From the NCBI RefSeq assembly GCF_028369295.1, contig NZ_JAQMYP010000008.1:124001-188000 (forward strand): DNA of 64,000 nt, in the 5' to 3' direction. Position numbers and translations under genes: made by a program. Shown in pieces: positions 35,335 to 43,546 of the stretch. The notes under the pieces were generated by a model, which was not told where the DNA came from, made no database searches, and saw only the letters and a list, made by a program, of their open reading frames with translations. Each line of letters starts with the position of its first letter. The first letter of the stretch is position 1. This DNA comes from Streptomyces sp. HD. Its GTDB lineage: Bacteria; Actinomycetota; Actinomycetes; Streptomycetales; Streptomycetaceae.

Positions 35335-36426
35335 ATGACCGGCATGGTCATCCAGATGGTCCCCGTTCGGATCGGTGTGCTCGTCCCGCTGAGTCGGCCT
35401 GGCTGGGCCGAGGCGGGCCGGCACCTGCTCGCCGGTCTTGAGCTGGCCGTCGGTGACGTCAACGACGCCGGCGGGATCGGCGGAAGGCCGCTGGAGCTGG
35501 TGGTCCGGGACACCGCGGCCGATCCACAGCGGGCCGCGGCGGCCGTGGACGAGCTGGCCCGCCTGGGCGTGGCCGCCGTGGCGGGCGAGTATCACAGCGT
35601 TGTCGCTCGCGCCGCCGCCACCAGGGCCGACGCCCTCGGCCTGCCGTTCCTGTGCTCGTCAGCGGTTCTCGACGCGCTCACCGAACAGCCGACGCGATGG
35701 GTCGCGCGTCTCTCCCCGCCGCAGTCCCGCGGCTGGCAGGTCTACGCGGACTTCCTCCTCGGCGCGGGCCACAGCCGGATCGCCGTGGCAACCCAGCCGA
35801 GTGTCTACTGGGCGTCCGGGGTCCGCATCCTGCGGGACCACCTCGCCGCACGCGGCGGCACCGTCATCGAACTCGACACGCGCGCGCTCACCCCCGCGGC
35901 CGTGTGCGACGAACTCGCCGACCGTCGCGCCACAGCCCTCCTTCTTCTGGTCGGCCACCCGGAGCCGGCCGTGCCGATCGTCAGGTCCGTCCGCCGCGAC
36001 CGGCGCCTCGCCCAGGTCATGATCGGTGCTCCGGCCGGGCAGCCGGAGTTCGCCGAATGGGCGACGCTGCTGGGCGCCGACGGCGCCGCGATCCCGTTCC
36101 TGCGCTACCTGCCCGAGCGCCTGAGCCCACTCGGTGCACGAGTGGAGACGGCCCTGCGCGAGCGGCTGGGCGGAGCGCCCTCCTTCGTCGCGTTCGAGGG
36201 CTACGACACGGTCGCCGTCCTCGCCGAGGTGCTGCGGTCTCACGGCGCGGACCGGGCGCGTACCGCCGAGTCCTGGCCGCACGTCGCAGTCGAGGGCACC
36301 CGTGGACTGGTCGAGTTCTCGTGCACACCGGGCATCAGCGTGTGGCAATGGGCTCGGGCGCCGATCCAAGTCGTCGACCGGGATCCGGCGGAGCCCGATC
36401 GCTTCCGGATCCTGCACGCCGTTTGA
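35335..36426 (+). CDS. Type I periplasmic-binding-fold protein without signal peptide
   Basis: The 363-residue protein is a Peripla_BP_6-like (LivJ/AmiC) domain from its first residues: VRIGVLVPLSRPGWAEAGRHLLAGLELAVGDVNDAGGIGGRPLELVVRDTAADP. It ends with a C-terminal subdomain FEGYDTVAVLAEVLRSHG. No signal peptide, lipobox or membrane helix precedes the domain, unlike transport members. It may be an intracellular sensor similar to AmiC, or a start upstream was lost. Start choice among GTG 35326, ATG 35335 and ATG 35344 is uncertain and no good ribosome site is seen. No permease genes are near. Confidence 0.72.
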   Translation: MTGMVIQMVPVRIGVLVPLSRPGWAEAGRHLLAGLELAVGDVNDAGGIGGRPLELVVRDTAADPQRAAAAVDELARLGVAAVAGEYHSVVARAAATRADALGLPFLCSSAVLDALTEQPTRWVARLSPPQSRGWQVYADFLLGAGHSRIAVATQPSVYWASGVRILRDHLAARGGTVIELDTRALTPAAVCDELADRRATALLLLVGHPEPAVPIVRSVRRDRRLAQVMIGAPAGQPEFAEWATLLGADGAAIPFLRYLPERLSPLGARVETALRERLGGAPSFVAFEGYDTVAVLAEVLRSHGADRARTAESWPHVAVEGTRGLVEFSCTPGISVWQWARAPIQVVDRDPAEPDRFRILHAV

Positions 36427-36445
36427 GTTTCGGGGCGAGGCCCCG

Positions 36446-37111
36446 TCACGCTCCGATGAAGCTCACGGTTTCCGTGATGTCTGCCCGCCCGGTGCGCAGC
36501 CGCGGCACGCCCGGCTTCTCGAATCCCACCGCGACACCGCAGAACAGTGCGAGACCGTCATCGGCGCCGACCGTCCGACCGACGGTCTTGCGGTACATCG
36601 TCCACATCACCTGCGGGCAGCTGTGCAGCCCCTCCGCCCTCAGCAGCAGCATGACCGTCTGCAGGTACATCCCCGCGTCCCCCCACTGTCCGGGCCCCAT
36701 CGTCCGGTCGAGATAGCAGAACAGCACGACCGGAGCCCCGAACGCCTCCGTGTTCAGGGCGGCGATCTTCCTGGGCCGGTCGACGTCGTCGCGCTCGATA
36801 CCCAGCGCCGCGTATCGCTGGGCGGCCGCGGCGGAGAAACGGTCCAGGTACGGCGAGGTCAGTTCGGCCGGGTACATCGGGTACTCCCGCTCATCGCCGG
36901 GGTCCCCCTCCAGCGCCCTGGCCGTCGCGCGCTTCTTCAGTTCGGCCAAGGGCTCGCCGCTCACGACGTACACATGCCACGGCTGGAGGTTCCCGCTCGA
37001 CGGAGCCCGCGTCGCCGCGGCCAGCACTCGGTGCAGCACCTCTCTGGGCACCGGCTCGTCGCTGAACGCCCGCACGGCCCGGCGGCTGTCAACGGCCTCG
37101 TACACGTCCAC
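36446..37111 (-). CDS. Nitroreductase family protein
   Basis: The 221-residue flavoprotein has the FMN-binding SRRAVRAFSDEPVP at residues 9-22 and the RAPSSGNLQPWHVYVV loop at about 35-50, plus a QTVMLLLRAEGLHSCPQ helix. Nitroreductases use NAD(P)H and FMN to reduce nitro compounds, quinones or enones. ATG 37111 is natural. The gene runs toward the binding-fold gene with 19 bp between stops and shares strand with the upstream ATPase/kinase gene, 42 bp away. Confidence 0.9.
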   Translation of the reverse strand: MDVYEAVDSRRAVRAFSDEPVPREVLHRVLAAATRAPSSGNLQPWHVYVVSGEPLAELKKRATARALEGDPGDEREYPMYPAELTSPYLDRFSAAAAQRYAALGIERDDVDRPRKIAALNTEAFGAPVVLFCYLDRTMGPGQWGDAGMYLQTVMLLLRAEGLHSCPQVMWTMYRKTVGRTVGADDGLALFCGVAVGFEKPGVPRLRTGRADITETVSFIGA

Positions 37112-37153
37112 GTCTTCTCGTCCTCTGCCAGGTCGGGCTGTGGTCGGCGGACC

Positions 37154-37678
37154 TCAGCTCTGGACGGCCTCCACGATCCGCCGGGCGGCCTGGTCGGGCG
37201 TGAGGTGCGTGGTGTCGACCACCTCGGCCTCGGCGTGCAGCCAGGTGCGGGCGGCCTCGGCGTAGGGCTTCAGGTACTGGAGACGGAACGGGGAGTCGGG
37301 GCCGAGAACAGTGTCCCCCGCGATGCGCCCACGGAGGGTGTCCTGGTCGGCGTGCAGGACGAAGTGCCGTACCGGAATGCCATGTTGGGCGAGGCCCGAG
37401 CTGATCTCGCGCCAGTACTCCTCGACCAGGACGGTCATGGGCACCACCAGGGTGCCGCCGGTGTAGTCGAGTACGCGCCGGGCGGTCTCGACGACGAGCG
37501 GCCGCCACGGCGGCCAGTGCTGGAAGTTGTCCGTCGCGGGCAGTCCCGGCTTGATGTCCATGAGCGTCTCGCCGACCTTCTCGGCGTCGAACACCCGTGA
37601 ATCCGGGATCAGCTGCTGCACGAGTGAACTGGTCGTCGTCTTGCCCGCGCCGTGGGTGCCGTTGAGCCATACGATCAT
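37154..37678 (-). CDS. Small AAA/kinase-like P-loop ATPase
   Basis: The 174-residue protein begins MIVWLNGTHGAGKTTTSS, an immediate Walker A at residues 7-15, and has HFVLHADQDTLRGRI and a C-terminal LTPDQAARRIVEAV. It resembles AAA_33/shikimate-kinase-like or chloramphenicol-phosphotransferase-like small kinases, which phosphorylate a small molecule. ATG 37678 removes a few residues of an upstream TTG option. The substrate is not predictable. Confidence 0.82.
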   Translation of the reverse strand: MIVWLNGTHGAGKTTTSSLVQQLIPDSRVFDAEKVGETLMDIKPGLPATDNFQHWPPWRPLVVETARRVLDYTGGTLVVPMTVLVEEYWREISSGLAQHGIPVRHFVLHADQDTLRGRIAGDTVLGPDSPFRLQYLKPYAEAARTWLHAEAEVVDTTHLTPDQAARRIVEAVQS

Positions 37679-37749
37679 GGCATCCGAGGCTAGCGCCAAA
37701 GGGCTATCCCAAGTAGCGGCGCCTGCGTACGGCGCCGACGCTGGGAATC

Positions 37750-37965
37750 ATGGCCAGCGCGCAGCCGATCGTGATCTACCCGCCTGCCGAGGACGGCGGT
37801 CGGCGTGTCCGTGTCGACGACCGGTTCGTGGGGATGGCGTACGGGCTGCTCGACGTCGTCGAGTTCCTGCGCCTGGCGGGCCTGGAGGACGTGGACGACG
37901 ACTGGGTGCGGGCGTCCGCACTGATCGAGTGGCGGAGCGGCGGGCCGGACGTGTGGGAGGGCTGA
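37750..37965 (+). CDS. Small conserved hypothetical protein
   Basis: This 71-residue acidic protein (VIYPPAEDGGRRVRVDDRFVGMAYGLLDVVEFLRLAGL, then DDDWVRASALIEWRSGGP) has strong codon bias and an amphipathic middle helix. I do not know a function. It has its own promoter region in the 71-bp gap after the divergent kinase gene and is convergent with the protein-kinase fragment. Confidence 0.62.
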   Translation: MASAQPIVIYPPAEDGGRRVRVDDRFVGMAYGLLDVVEFLRLAGLEDVDDDWVRASALIEWRSGGPDVWEG

Positions 37966-37986
37966 GGGCGGACCGGTGCCGCCAGG

Positions 37987-38232
37987 TCAGGGGCTGTGGG
38001 CGGGGTTCGTGCAGCAGGTAGCGGCCGCCGAGGGCGACCGCTTCGCGGCCTGCCCGCCGTCCGGCCGCGCGCACTTGACCGCGACGGTCCGCCGCAGCGT
38101 CTCGTCCCAGGCCTGCCACACGACGCCCATCCCGCCTCGGCCGATGGGTTCCTGGAGGAGGTGGCGGCCGGCGACTTCGTGCCCGGCCCGTAGCGTCGGC
38201 ACGGTCACGGAGTGTACGGAGCGGTGGCCCAA
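37987..38232 (-). pseudogene. N-terminal fragment of a Ser/Thr protein kinase
   Basis: The frame encodes the start of a Hanks-type kinase: a glycine loop IGRGGMGVVWQAWDETLRR followed by TVAVKCA with the ATP-anchoring Lys. After about 55 residues kinase similarity stops, and the remaining 25 codons (ARPDGGQAAKRSPSAAATCC) look random. No reading frame downstream continues with the HRD or DFG motifs. This is a decayed remnant. The likely start is a GTG in GTGACCGTGCCG near 38205. Confidence 0.72.
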
Positions 38233-38279
38233 CGGTGACCGTTTTCACGGGACTTCATACGGACGGACACAGGCCCCTT

Positions 38280-38861
38280 TCAGTGCTCGGCCGCCACGAT
38301 GCGCTCGACCGCCGCCGTCACCAGTTGTTCGCGCTCCGCCTCCGTGAAGACGTCCGGCAGGGTGAGCTGCTCGACGATCAGCCAGTTCAGGGTGAGGATG
38401 AGCAGCTTGACGGCCATGGCGTCGCCGGGGAGGCCGGAGGCCTCGTGGTAGGCGACGTTGGCGTCGACATCGGCCCGGACCCGCTCGGTGAGGACCTTGC
38501 GCAGTTCGGGGCGGCGGGTGGCCTCCAGGCGCAGTTCGAGCAGCGCGAGGTACCCGGTGCGGAAGGCGGCCACCCGGCCGACGAGCTCCCGCATCAGCTG
38601 CGCGTACGTCTCCCGGTCGCGGCCGGCCGTCCGCTGACGGGCGATGGTGGCCTCGTCGGGCTGGAGCCGCTCGTAGACCCGGGCGCCGGCCTGGGTGAAC
38701 AGGTCGTCCCGGTTGGCGAAGTAGTTGGATGCGGTACCGGCGGGCACGGCGGCCTCGGCGTCCACCGCCCGGAACGTCAGGCCCCGTGCACCTTCCCTGG
38801 CCAGCACCTCGATCGCCGCGTCGACGAGGGCGGCACGCCGCTGGTCGTTCCGTCGCACCAT
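38280..38861 (-). CDS. TetR family transcriptional regulator
   Basis: The 193-residue protein has a TetR_N HTH at about 8-55 (RRAALVDAAIEVLAREGARGLTFRAVDAEAAVPAGTASNYFANRDDLF) and a ligand domain with TGYLALLELRLEATRRPELR. I chose ATG 38861, with GGAG 8 bases upstream, rather than GTG 38870. It is divergent from the RibD/DHFR-like gene, and palindromes in the 71-bp gap indicate joint control. Confidence 0.92.
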   Translation of the reverse strand: MVRRNDQRRAALVDAAIEVLAREGARGLTFRAVDAEAAVPAGTASNYFANRDDLFTQAGARVYERLQPDEATIARQRTAGRDRETYAQLMRELVGRVAAFRTGYLALLELRLEATRRPELRKVLTERVRADVDANVAYHEASGLPGDAMAVKLLILTLNWLIVEQLTLPDVFTEAEREQLVTAAVERIVAAEH

Positions 38862-38877
38862 TGACACCACTCCAGTT

Positions 38878-38915
38878 GTAGTACTACTTTCAAACCACTA
38901 CAGAGAGAGTACTAC
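38878..38915. promoter_or_regulatory. GTAGTACTAC operator pair
   Basis: A perfect 10-bp palindrome GTAGTACTAC at 38878-38887 is followed by the half copy AGTACTAC at 38908-38915, with a central AAACCACTAC partial site. They lie in the divergent gap between the tetR and RibD/DHFR-like genes and are probably the TetR sites. Confidence 0.65.
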
Positions 38916-38932
38916 GAACGGGGTTACCAGAG

Positions 38933-39526
38933 ATGCGAAAGCTCACTTACTACGTCGCCGTCTCGCTCGACGGCCGCATCGCCGGCCCCGGCGGCGAGTA
39001 CGACTTCTTCCCCGCCGGCGACGAACAGCAGAGCGCCGCCTACAGCGCCTGGGCCAACACGCTGTACCCGGAGACCGTCCCGACCGCCTACCGGGCCGCC
39101 GTCGGCCTCACCGACGTACCCAACCGGCACTTCGACACCGTCATGATGGGCCTCGGCACCTACCGTCCCGCCTTCGACAACGGCATCACCAGCCCGTACG
39201 CACACCTGCGCCAGTACGTGGTCTCCAGCACCCTCAAGCCCGACGTCGACCCGGCCGTCACCGTCGTCCCCGGCAACCCGCTCGCCGTCGTCCGCGAGCT
39301 CAAGCGGGAGGAGGGCACCGGCCTGGGCATCTGGCTCTGCGGCGGCGGCAAGCTCGCCGGCGCCCTCCTGCCCGAGATCGACGAACTGGTGATCAAGCAC
39401 TATCCGGTGGTCGCCGGCGCCGGGATCCCGGCCTTCGACGGCGCCTTCGACCCCACCGCCTTCGAGGTCGCCGAGCGCACCGCCTTCCCCAACGGCGTCA
39501 CCCTCACCCGCCTCACCCGCAGCTAG
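38933..39526 (+). CDS. RibD C-terminal / dihydrofolate reductase-like protein
   Basis: The 197-residue protein has the DHFR-fold start MRKLTYYVAVSLDGRIAGPGGE, a MMGLGTYRPAF segment and IWLCGGGKLAGALLPEIDELVIKHYPVVAGAGIP, typical of the RibD_C family of NADPH-dependent reductases, many used as stand-alone reductases with unknown substrate. ATG 38933 follows AGAG but no strong ribosome site. It is controlled, by inference, by the divergent TetR. Confidence 0.88.
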   Translation: MRKLTYYVAVSLDGRIAGPGGEYDFFPAGDEQQSAAYSAWANTLYPETVPTAYRAAVGLTDVPNRHFDTVMMGLGTYRPAFDNGITSPYAHLRQYVVSSTLKPDVDPAVTVVPGNPLAVVRELKREEGTGLGIWLCGGGKLAGALLPEIDELVIKHYPVVAGAGIPAFDGAFDPTAFEVAERTAFPNGVTLTRLTRS

Positions 39527-39695
39527 GCACACCTGGGATCACACGCACGGCCCGCTCACCTGGTGCCGGCCGTCCGCGGAACCGCGACCGCCGGCGCCCG
39601 CGCCACGCCACCACCTCCACGACCGACACTCGCTCCCGCTCCCGCTCCCGCACACATACTCGGCGGGATACGAGAGGCCGGCGGGGGGAAGCGGG

Positions 39696-41117
39696 TCAGG
39701 CAGAGCCCCCGACCGTGAACCCGATCACCGTCCCGCCCCCGTCCCGCCGGAAGGCGAACGGCGCACCCCCGTGCGACAACGCCACCTCCCGCACGATCGA
39801 CAGCCCCAGCCCCGACCCGGGCAGCGAGCGCGCGTCGGCGGCCCGGTAGAAGCGGTCGAAGACGCGGATCAGGTCGTCCTCGGCGATGCCCGGCCCACGG
39901 TCGAGTACCTCCACCCGGACCGTGCCGGGCCGCGCCGGGCCCGCGACGCTGATCTCGATCGGCGCGGTGCCGTCGCGGTCGAACTTGGCCGCGTTCTCCA
40001 CGAGGTTGGTCACCGCGCGCTGGAGCATCCCCGGCCGGCCCTCCGCCGTCGTTTCGCCGCTCGCGCGGACCTGGATCCGCCGTCCGGTGCGCCGTCGGGC
40101 GAGGCCCGCCACCTCCTCGGCGATGTCGGCGACGTCCACCTTCTGGACCGGCTCGGTGTCGGACTGCCCGGCCGCCAGGTCGACCAGCTCGTTGACGAGA
40201 TCGGTGAGCTCGCGTGCCTCCTGGCCCAGGTCGGCCACGAGTTCGTCGCGGGTGACGGGCGGGAGTTCGTCCATGCGGCGCAGCAGGGAGATGTTCGTGC
40301 GCAGGGACGTCAGAGGCGTACGCAGTTCATGGCCGGCGTCCTGCACCAGCCGCCGCTGGTCCTCCTCCGACTGCGCCAGCCGCCCCAGCATGCGGTCGAA
40401 GGCGCGGCCCAGGCGGCCGACCTCGTCGTAGCCGGTGACCGGCACCTGGATGCCGAGCCGGCGGGTGCGGGCGACGTCCTCGGCGGCGGCGGTGAGGACG
40501 ACCAGACGGCGGGTGATGCGCCGGGCCAGCCACCAGCCGAAGAGTCCCGCGAGCGTCACCACCGCGGCCATCAGCAACAGGGTCCGCTGCTGGAGCGCCC
40601 GCAGCAGGTCCTCCGTGTCGCTGAACTCCTGGGCCACCTGCACGGCGCCCCGCCCGCCGCCGAGCGCGACGGTCGCGACGCGGTAGACGTCGCTGTCGAC
40701 ACCGACGTCCTTGTGCTGGACCATCCGCCCGGCCGTCGCGTCGGCCGCGATCCGCCGGTCCTCGGACGTGACCGGCAGCCCCGGGCTGCCCGGGTCGACG
40801 ACCGCACCGTCCGGGCCCAGCACCTGGACGTCGGTACGGGCGGGCCGTACGAGATCGTGGCCGGGCGCGGAGGAGGAGAAGTCCTCCGGGTTCATCGACC
40901 GCTGCCGCACCTCGCCTCGCAGATCCTGCACGACCTCGTCGAACACGGACTCCTGGTCCACCCGCACCAGCCGGGCGGCGGCGGTGTACGACAGCAGGCC
41001 CACCAGGACGGTGACCGCGGCGGTCACGGCCGCGAAGGACACGGCGAAGGTGGTGCCGAGGCCGCTGCGGCGGCGTCCGGTCAGCAGGCGGCCGAGCCTG
41101 CGGCGGGCCGGGCGCAC
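39696..41117 (-). CDS. Sensor histidine kinase
   Basis: The 473-residue kinase has two transmembrane helices (about 25-50 and 180-202) bounding an extracellular sensor domain. It then has HAMP (about 203-255), HisKA with phospho-His263 (HELRTPLTSLRTN) and a HATPase_c domain with N box NLVENAAKFD, G1 DRGPGIAEDD and G2 GSGLGLSIV. It resembles the MprB/CutS-type actinobacterial kinases. The stop of the response regulator gene directly abuts its start (41117/41118), so the pair is an operon. The signal is unknown; no membrane-stress target gene is adjacent. Confidence 0.94.
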   Translation of the reverse strand: MRPARRRLGRLLTGRRRSGLGTTFAVSFAAVTAAVTVLVGLLSYTAAARLVRVDQESVFDEVVQDLRGEVRQRSMNPEDFSSSAPGHDLVRPARTDVQVLGPDGAVVDPGSPGLPVTSEDRRIAADATAGRMVQHKDVGVDSDVYRVATVALGGGRGAVQVAQEFSDTEDLLRALQQRTLLLMAAVVTLAGLFGWWLARRITRRLVVLTAAAEDVARTRRLGIQVPVTGYDEVGRLGRAFDRMLGRLAQSEEDQRRLVQDAGHELRTPLTSLRTNISLLRRMDELPPVTRDELVADLGQEARELTDLVNELVDLAAGQSDTEPVQKVDVADIAEEVAGLARRRTGRRIQVRASGETTAEGRPGMLQRAVTNLVENAAKFDRDGTAPIEISVAGPARPGTVRVEVLDRGPGIAEDDLIRVFDRFYRAADARSLPGSGLGLSIVREVALSHGGAPFAFRRDGGGTVIGFTVGGSA

Positions 41118-41858
41118 TCAGTCCTCCCGCAGCACGTAACCCACCCCGCGCACCGTGTGGATCAGCTGCGGCGCGTCGGGCTGGTCGAGCTTGCGGCGCA
41201 GGTAGCCGACGTAGACGGCGAGATTCTTGGAGCCGGGGCCGAAGTCGTAGCCCCAGATGCGGTCGTAGATGGTGGAGTGGTCGAGGACGATGCCGGCGTT
41301 GCGCACCAGCAGTTCCAGCAGCTCGAACTCGGTCCTGGTCAGCTCCAGCTCCCGCACTCCCCGCCAGGCCCGCCGCGCCTGCGGGTCCATCCGCAGCCCG
41401 GCCGCCTCGATCAGCCGGGCGGACGGCCCGGGGGCATCGGGGGCGGCCTGCCTCGGTGCGTCGGCGGGGGCAGGGGCGGCGGCGCCCGCCTCGCTGGTGC
41501 GGCGCAGCAGGGCGCGCAACCGGGCGAAGACCTCCTCGACGTCGAAGGGCTTCACCACGTAGTCGTCGGCGCCCGCGTCCAGGCCGGCGATCCGGTCCTG
41601 GGTCTCCACGAGCGCCGTCAGCATCAGGATCGGCGTACGGTCGCCCTCGGCGCGCAGCACCCGGCAGACCTGGAGCCCGTCGATACCGGGCATCATCACG
41701 TCCAGCACGAGCACGTCAGGCGGCGTGCGATGGGCCTGGGCCAGCGCCTCGACACCGTCGGCGACCGCGGTGACCTGGTAGCCCTCCAGGGTCAGCGCGC
41801 GCTCCAGCGCGTTGCGGATGGCGCGGTCGTCTTCGGCGAGGAGAACAGTCTGGGACAC
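41118..41858 (-). CDS. OmpR-family response regulator
   Basis: The 246-residue protein has a receiver domain (residues 3-118; acidic pocket Asp10-Asp11, phospho-Asp53 in VLVLDVMMPG, Lys near 102). It is followed by a Pro/Ala-rich linker and a Trans_Reg_C winged helix (ELTRTEFELLELLVRNAGIV...GYDFGPGSKNLAVYVGYLRRKL). The linker of about 25 residues (APAPADAPRQAAPDAPGPS) is longer than usual. I chose GTG 41858 (VSQTVLLAEDD); upstream codons are not protein-like. It is probably phosphorylated by the kinase encoded next. Confidence 0.94.
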   Translation of the reverse strand: MSQTVLLAEDDRAIRNALERALTLEGYQVTAVADGVEALAQAHRTPPDVLVLDVMMPGIDGLQVCRVLRAEGDRTPILMLTALVETQDRIAGLDAGADDYVVKPFDVEEVFARLRALLRRTSEAGAAAPAPADAPRQAAPDAPGPSARLIEAAGLRMDPQARRAWRGVRELELTRTEFELLELLVRNAGIVLDHSTIYDRIWGYDFGPGSKNLAVYVGYLRRKLDQPDAPQLIHTVRGVGYVLRED

Positions 41859-41979
41859 GAGGTCAGTGTGCCAAGGCCTCCGGCGGTTGAGCCGTGATGA
41901 GGCACATACGATCACCCTTCTTACTGGGCTCTCACCGTCACGGGACCGCCGGAAACGAGCCTCGTACGGAGGTCACCTG

Positions 41980-43047
41980 CTACGCGGCCCTGAGGGAGGC
42001 GTGGGTGGGGGCGTCGGGGACACCGGCCGGACGGCCGTTCGCGAACTCCTTGCGCAGCACCGGCACGACCTCCTCGCCGAGCATGTCGATCTGCTCCAGG
42101 ACGGTCTTCAGCGGCAGCCCGGCGTGGTCCATCAGGAACAGCTGGCGCTGGTAGTCACCGGCGTACTCGCGGAAGCTCAGCGTCTTCTCGATGACCTGCT
42201 GCGGGGAGCCGACCGTCAGCGGCGTCTGCTCCATGAAGTCCTCCAGCGACGGGCCGTGCCCGTACACCGGCGCGACGTCGAAGTACGGGCGGAACTCGCG
42301 GATCGCGTCCTGCGAGTTGCGCCGCATGAAGACCTGCCCGCCCAGACCGACGATCGCCTGCTCCGGCGTGCCGTGCCCGTAGTGGGCGTACCGCTTCCGG
42401 TACAGCTCGACCATCCGCCTGGTGTGCTCGGCCGGCCAGAAGATGTTGTTGTGGAAGAAGCCGTCGCCGTAGTAGGCCGCCTGCTCGGCGATCTCCGGCG
42501 AGCGGATGGAGCCGTGCCAGACGAACGGCGGTACGCCGTCCAGCGGGCGGGGGGTGGAGGTGAAGCCCTCCAGCGGCGTACGGAACTTCCCCTCCCAGTT
42601 CACGACGTCCTCGCGCCACAGGCGGTGGAGCAGGGCGTAGTTCTCGACGGCGAGGTTGATGCCCTGGCGGATGTCCTGGCCGAACCAGGGGTAGACCGGG
42701 CCGGTGTTGCCGCGCCCCATCATCAGGTCGACCCTTCCGTCGGCCAGATGCTGGAGCATCGCGAAGTCCTCGGCGATCTTCACCGGGTCGTTGGTGGTGA
42801 TGAGGGTGGTGGCGGTGGACAGCACCAGCCGCTCGGTCCGCGCCGCGATGTAGCCGAGCATCGTCGTCGGCGACGACGGCACGAAGGGTGGGTTGTGGTG
42901 CTCCCCGGTCGCGAAGACGTCGAGCCCGACCTCCTCGGCCTTCAGCGCGATGGCGACCATGGCCTTGATGCGGTCGCGCTCGGTCGGCGCACGGCCCGTG
43001 GTGGGGTCCGGCGTGACGTCGCCGACGCTGAAGATCCCGAACTGCAT
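41980..43047 (-). CDS. LLM-class (luciferase-like) flavin monooxygenase
   Basis: The 355-residue protein is a bacterial luciferase-like F420/FMN oxidoreductase: FGIFSVGDVTPDP, VGLDVFATGEHHNPPFVPSSP and ATTLITTNDPVKIAEDFAMLQHLADGR, followed by LMMGRGNTGPVYPWFG. Such enzymes oxidise a wide range of substrates with reduced flavin. ATG 43047 is unambiguous. The gene stands alone between the two-component system and a long repeat-rich gap. Confidence 0.92.
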   Translation of the reverse strand: MQFGIFSVGDVTPDPTTGRAPTERDRIKAMVAIALKAEEVGLDVFATGEHHNPPFVPSSPTTMLGYIAARTERLVLSTATTLITTNDPVKIAEDFAMLQHLADGRVDLMMGRGNTGPVYPWFGQDIRQGINLAVENYALLHRLWREDVVNWEGKFRTPLEGFTSTPRPLDGVPPFVWHGSIRSPEIAEQAAYYGDGFFHNNIFWPAEHTRRMVELYRKRYAHYGHGTPEQAIVGLGGQVFMRRNSQDAIREFRPYFDVAPVYGHGPSLEDFMEQTPLTVGSPQQVIEKTLSFREYAGDYQRQLFLMDHAGLPLKTVLEQIDMLGEEVVPVLRKEFANGRPAGVPDAPTHASLRAA

Positions 43048-43543
43048 GGTCGCTCATCCTCCAGGTGGTTGACCATTCAACGATACCTGGGGAGGGAACG
43101 GGGGGTGAGCGGGGGCTATTCCCGGGCGGGCGGGAGTGTGGCCGGCCGGGCGGGTGGCGCATCGGCTCGGCCGGAATGACACCGGCCCACCGGGTGGCGC
43201 ATCGGCTCGGCCGGAGTGACACCGGCCCACCGCGAGGCGCACCGACTCGGCCGGACTAACACCGGCCCACCGCGAGGCGCACCGACTCGGCCGGACTAAC
43301 ACCGGCCCACCGGACGTGACGCCGGTCCATCCGGACCTCCCGGTCCGCTGGAAATGACGCCGCCGGCCGGGATCGCTGCCGCCCCGCCGGAAGTGACGTC
43401 GGCCCGCCTGGGCCCTTGCCGACCAGCCGGAAGCGGGGTCGCTCGTCCGGTCCCGTCGCCGCCCCACCGGGCCACCCGGCCACCCGGCCACCCGGCCACC
43501 GACCCACCGGGCTACCGGGCCACCGGGCCACCGGGCTACCGGG
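43048..43543. other. Repeat-filled intergenic gap
   Basis: Nearly 500 bases without a convincing gene. They contain the four 40-bp repeats (43151-43310), decayed further copies of the same theme to about 43440, and ten 8-bp repeats (43467-43546) that run into the end of the next gene. Frames crossing it have the monotonous composition of repeats. Confidence 0.75.
43151..43310. repeat. Four tandem 40-bp repeats
   Basis: Units start at 43151, 43191, 43231 and 43271, each of the form CGSGWGGCGCAYCGRCTCGG followed by CCGGAMTRACACCGGCCCAC. Units 3 and 4 are identical over all 40 bases; units 1 and 2 differ at one base. Two subfamilies imply two rounds of duplication. Confidence 0.95.
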
Positions 43544-43546
43544 CTA
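43467..43546. repeat. Ten 8-bp repeats CCGGGCYA
   Basis: CCSGGCCA or CCGGGCTA recurs ten times at exact 8-bp period from 43467 to 43546, with one degenerate unit (CCGACCCA at 43499). The last unit supplies the stop codon of the DinB-like gene on the minus strand. Confidence 0.92.

Noticed and set aside
43151..43310. CRISPR array
   Set aside because: Repeats are directly joined with no spacers and no cas gene is near.
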